Origin: Isosphaeraceae bacterium EP7
GTDB taxonomy: Bacteria; Planctomycetota; Planctomycetia; Isosphaerales; Isosphaeraceae
Assembly (NCBI GenBank): GCA_038400315.1
Contig: CP151667.1
Coordinates: forward strand, 5,715,174 to 5,779,173
DNA length: 64,000 nt
Direction: 5' to 3'
Position numbers and translations under genes: made by a program. Below the pieces are notes generated by a model. That model made no database searches and was not told the DNA's origin. It saw nothing but the letters and a program-made list of their open reading frames with translations. This document shows positions 62,328 through 64,000 of the stretch, piece by piece. Numbering within the stretch: the stretch's first letter is position 1; each line of letters starts with the position of its first letter.

Positions 62328-62804
62328 TTACTCGCCGACCAGATCCGCCCGCAACCGCTCCAGTCGTCCTTCGATCTCGCCGGAGCCGGAATAAACCTCC
62401 AGGCACTCGCCCAGCACACGCTCGGTGAGTGCCGCATACTTGCCGAACTGCGGAAAGAACCGGGCCTGGGCTTCGCCCACGCGGGCCAGCGGCCAGACGG
62501 CCAGCCCGCCGTTCGACACGTCCGACCACAGCCACAGGCCGCCGAGACTGCACCTCGCCCATTCCAGGCCGGTCTGTCGGGCCAGCACCCGACCCCACAC
62601 CAGTGCTGCCGCAGACACCCCGCCAGGCGGGTAGCCGATCCCTTCGTAGTCCAGGTAGTCCAACGCCCGAATGTCTCCGAGGCCACCGCCGAACGGCTCG
62701 CCGAACCACGGCATCGACCGCAGAGACTCCCACAGGGCGCAGAACTCGGCGGCTGCCCGATCTACCCCGGCCAAGTCGTCTTGTGTGGCCGGCGTGAACT
62801 CCAC
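62328..62804 (-). CDS. Hypothetical protein, Trp- and Gly-rich
   Basis: 158 residues from a GTG with GGAGGG upstream. No membrane segment. The sequence FCALWESLRSMPWFGEPFGG, LDYLDYEGIGYPPGG, WARCSLGGLWLWSDVSNGG and ARFFPQFGKYAALTERVLGE suggests an alpha/beta fold of the kind seen in small immunity-like or SMI1-type proteins, but I cannot place it in a family. Confidence 0.6.
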   Translation of the reverse strand: MEFTPATQDDLAGVDRAAAEFCALWESLRSMPWFGEPFGGGLGDIRALDYLDYEGIGYPPGGVSAAALVWGRVLARQTGLEWARCSLGGLWLWSDVSNGGLAVWPLARVGEAQARFFPQFGKYAALTERVLGECLEVYSGSGEIEGRLERLRADLVGE

Positions 62805-63024
62805 CCGCGTACCCTCCGTTCGCAGAACACCCTAGTTCAGCAGACCAACCCGCCAGAGCGACTTTGAATCGTAGCAAAAACTGTCGCGGCGGGGAGGGTC
62901 CGCTGCATCAGTCGTCGATCACACCCGACCGGACTCGATCGAATCAAGCCCCTCGGGTATAAGATCACGCCACTGAAGTAGTTGCGGGACGACCTACCGA
63001 GGAAGCGAGACCCAGGAGCCCGGC

Positions 63025-63690
63025 ATGACCGTCGATGAAATCCTCGCTCAGCTCGAGTCGCTCGGCGACGACGCCCGGCGCAAGCACAACACGAAGGCCG
63101 GGGCGCCTGACAACCAGTTCGGCGTGAAGCTTGGCGACATCCGCACGATGGCCAAGAAGATCAAGACGGACCATGAGCTGGCGCTCAAGCTCTGGGAGAC
63201 CGGCAACGTCGAAGCCCAGCTCCTCGCCACGCAGGTCATCAAGCCCAAATCGCTCTCCGTCGACGAAGTCGACAAGTTGACTCGCTCCACCACCTGCGCC
63301 CAGGTGGCCGACTGGCTGAACTCTTACGTAGTCGCAGAGCATACCGAGAAGGAATCGCTTCGTCAGAAGTGGATGAAGGCCAAGGATCGCTGGGCCGCCC
63401 GTGCGGGTTGGCACTTCACCGCCAGCCGCGTGAACAAGGCTGGTGACGGCCTCGACCTCCCCGCTTTGCTCGATCGCATCGAGAAAGAGATGCAGAGGGC
63501 GATGCCCGAGGTCCAGTGGACGATGAATAACACGCTCGCCGCGATCGGCATCCACCACCCCGAACTCCGCGATCGCGCGGTTTCCATCGGCGAGAAGATC
63601 GGCCTGTACCGCGACTGGCCGGTCTCCAAAGGCTGCACTCCCCCCTATGTGCCGGTGTGGGTAGGCGAGATGGTAAAGCGGCAGGGGTGA
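63025..63690 (+). CDS. DNA alkylation repair protein (AlkD-like HEAT family)
   Basis: 221 residues. FGVKLGDIRTMAKKIKTDHELALKLWETGNVEAQLLATQV, WLNSYVVAEHT and MPEVQWTMNNTLAAIGIHHPEL are typical of the AlkD-related DNA alkylation repair family, whose HEAT repeats clamp damaged DNA. The catalytic Asp/Trp set of true AlkD cannot be verified by eye. CAGGAG precedes the ATG. It may act on alkylated bases or only bind DNA. Confidence 0.85.
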   Translation: MTVDEILAQLESLGDDARRKHNTKAGAPDNQFGVKLGDIRTMAKKIKTDHELALKLWETGNVEAQLLATQVIKPKSLSVDEVDKLTRSTTCAQVADWLNSYVVAEHTEKESLRQKWMKAKDRWAARAGWHFTASRVNKAGDGLDLPALLDRIEKEMQRAMPEVQWTMNNTLAAIGIHHPELRDRAVSIGEKIGLYRDWPVSKGCTPPYVPVWVGEMVKRQG

Positions 63691-63874
63691 GGTCGCTGCG
63701 GGCCGGGCTTGATACCGGCTTGCCATTCTCTCGTTGGGGTGGGATGCCCTACGATTAGCCGACACGATGCAACCCAGATGCACCGGGTGTCCTTCCACGC
63801 CGCAGCAGCAGACCGACACTGGCATGACTCGATCGCTCGGTCAACAACTTCAGCAATCCGCCGTCGAGGTCGTG

Positions 63875-64000
63875 ATGGACCCGAGCTACTTCGCAACGCC
63901 CGCCGACTTCAGGGCCTGGCTCGCCGCGAATCACGACCAAGCTGAGTTCCTGCTTGTGGGCTTCCACAAGAAGGGAACCGGCCAGCCGAGCTTGACCTGG
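63875..64000 (+). CDS. YdeI/OmpD-associated family protein (partial, cut by window edge)
   Basis: The last 42 codons before the window ends read MDPSYFATPADFRAWLAANH, then FLLVGFHKKGTGQPSLTW. This matches the N-terminus of YdeI/OmpD-associated (DUF1801-neighbour) proteins, whose exact role is unclear. I choose the ATG at 63875 because GAGGT precedes it by 5 bases and the family begins here; an in-frame ATG at 63824 lacks a site. The rest lies outside. Confidence 0.75.
   Translation, partial: MDPSYFATPADFRAWLAANHDQAEFLLVGFHKKGTGQPSLTW

Overview
The window looks like chromosomal DNA of a planctomycete, most likely in or near the Isosphaeraceae. The evidence is very high GC and gene families typical of that phylum: two DUF1559 pseudopilin-like proteins, a PVC-type dehydrogenase with HEAT repeats and a C-terminal CxxCH heme site, a Ser/Thr kinase fused to WD40 repeats, a subtilase with an N-terminal LEALEDR motif, a PEP-CTERM protein, and many secreted proteins of unknown role. 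The taxonomic call is inference from gene content.

Region 1 (1-23 kb) is ordinary core and secreted-protein territory: an asparaginase-type hydrolase cut by the left edge, secreted PPC-domain and unknown proteins, acylphosphatase, an ABC-2 permease followed by an ABC exporter whose nucleotide-binding motifs are degenerate, an SDR, a subtilase, KdsB, an amidohydrolase, a DUF1559 protein, the large PVC cytochrome/dehydrogenase and a serine-acetyltransferase-like protein. Region 2 (22.5-25 kb) holds a PEP-CTERM protein without a visible signal peptide, two small membrane proteins each preceded by a related ~90-bp element, and a RAYT transposase framed by perfectly inverted REP hairpins.

Region 3 (25-40 kb) has a tandem alpha/beta hydrolase, a ROK kinase, then a compact set: GAP1-like protein and membrane-anchored vWA protein (one operon), a divergent secreted FGE-sulfatase-like protein, and a Ser/Thr kinase-WD40-TPR protein. 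This mix resembles predicted NTP-dependent conflict/signalling loci. Region 4 (40.5-51 kb) is housekeeping: Tag glycosylase, methyltransferase, threonine aldolase, a DUF1559-lipoprotein pair, and hisD-LRR-GNAT-hisC.

Region 5 (51-61 kb) begins at ssrA (tmRNA). A tyrosine integrase, now frameshifted, reads into the 3' end of ssrA, the usual sign of an integrated element. Beyond it lie an IS5-family element with CTAG duplications, LamG and FAD-oxidoreductase genes, a serine hydrolase 3' fragment abutting an IS630-like fragment, an ISAzo13-type element that also encloses a second reading frame, and an IS701-family element with 20-bp inverted repeats and an ATAG duplication. The IS701 copy splits a ~340-nt stretch of consecutive hairpins that looks like a large structured RNA. 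Region 6 (61-64 kb) has small single-domain genes (DUF1697, SnoaL-like, AlkD-like, YdeI-like) and a 52-bp tandem duplication.
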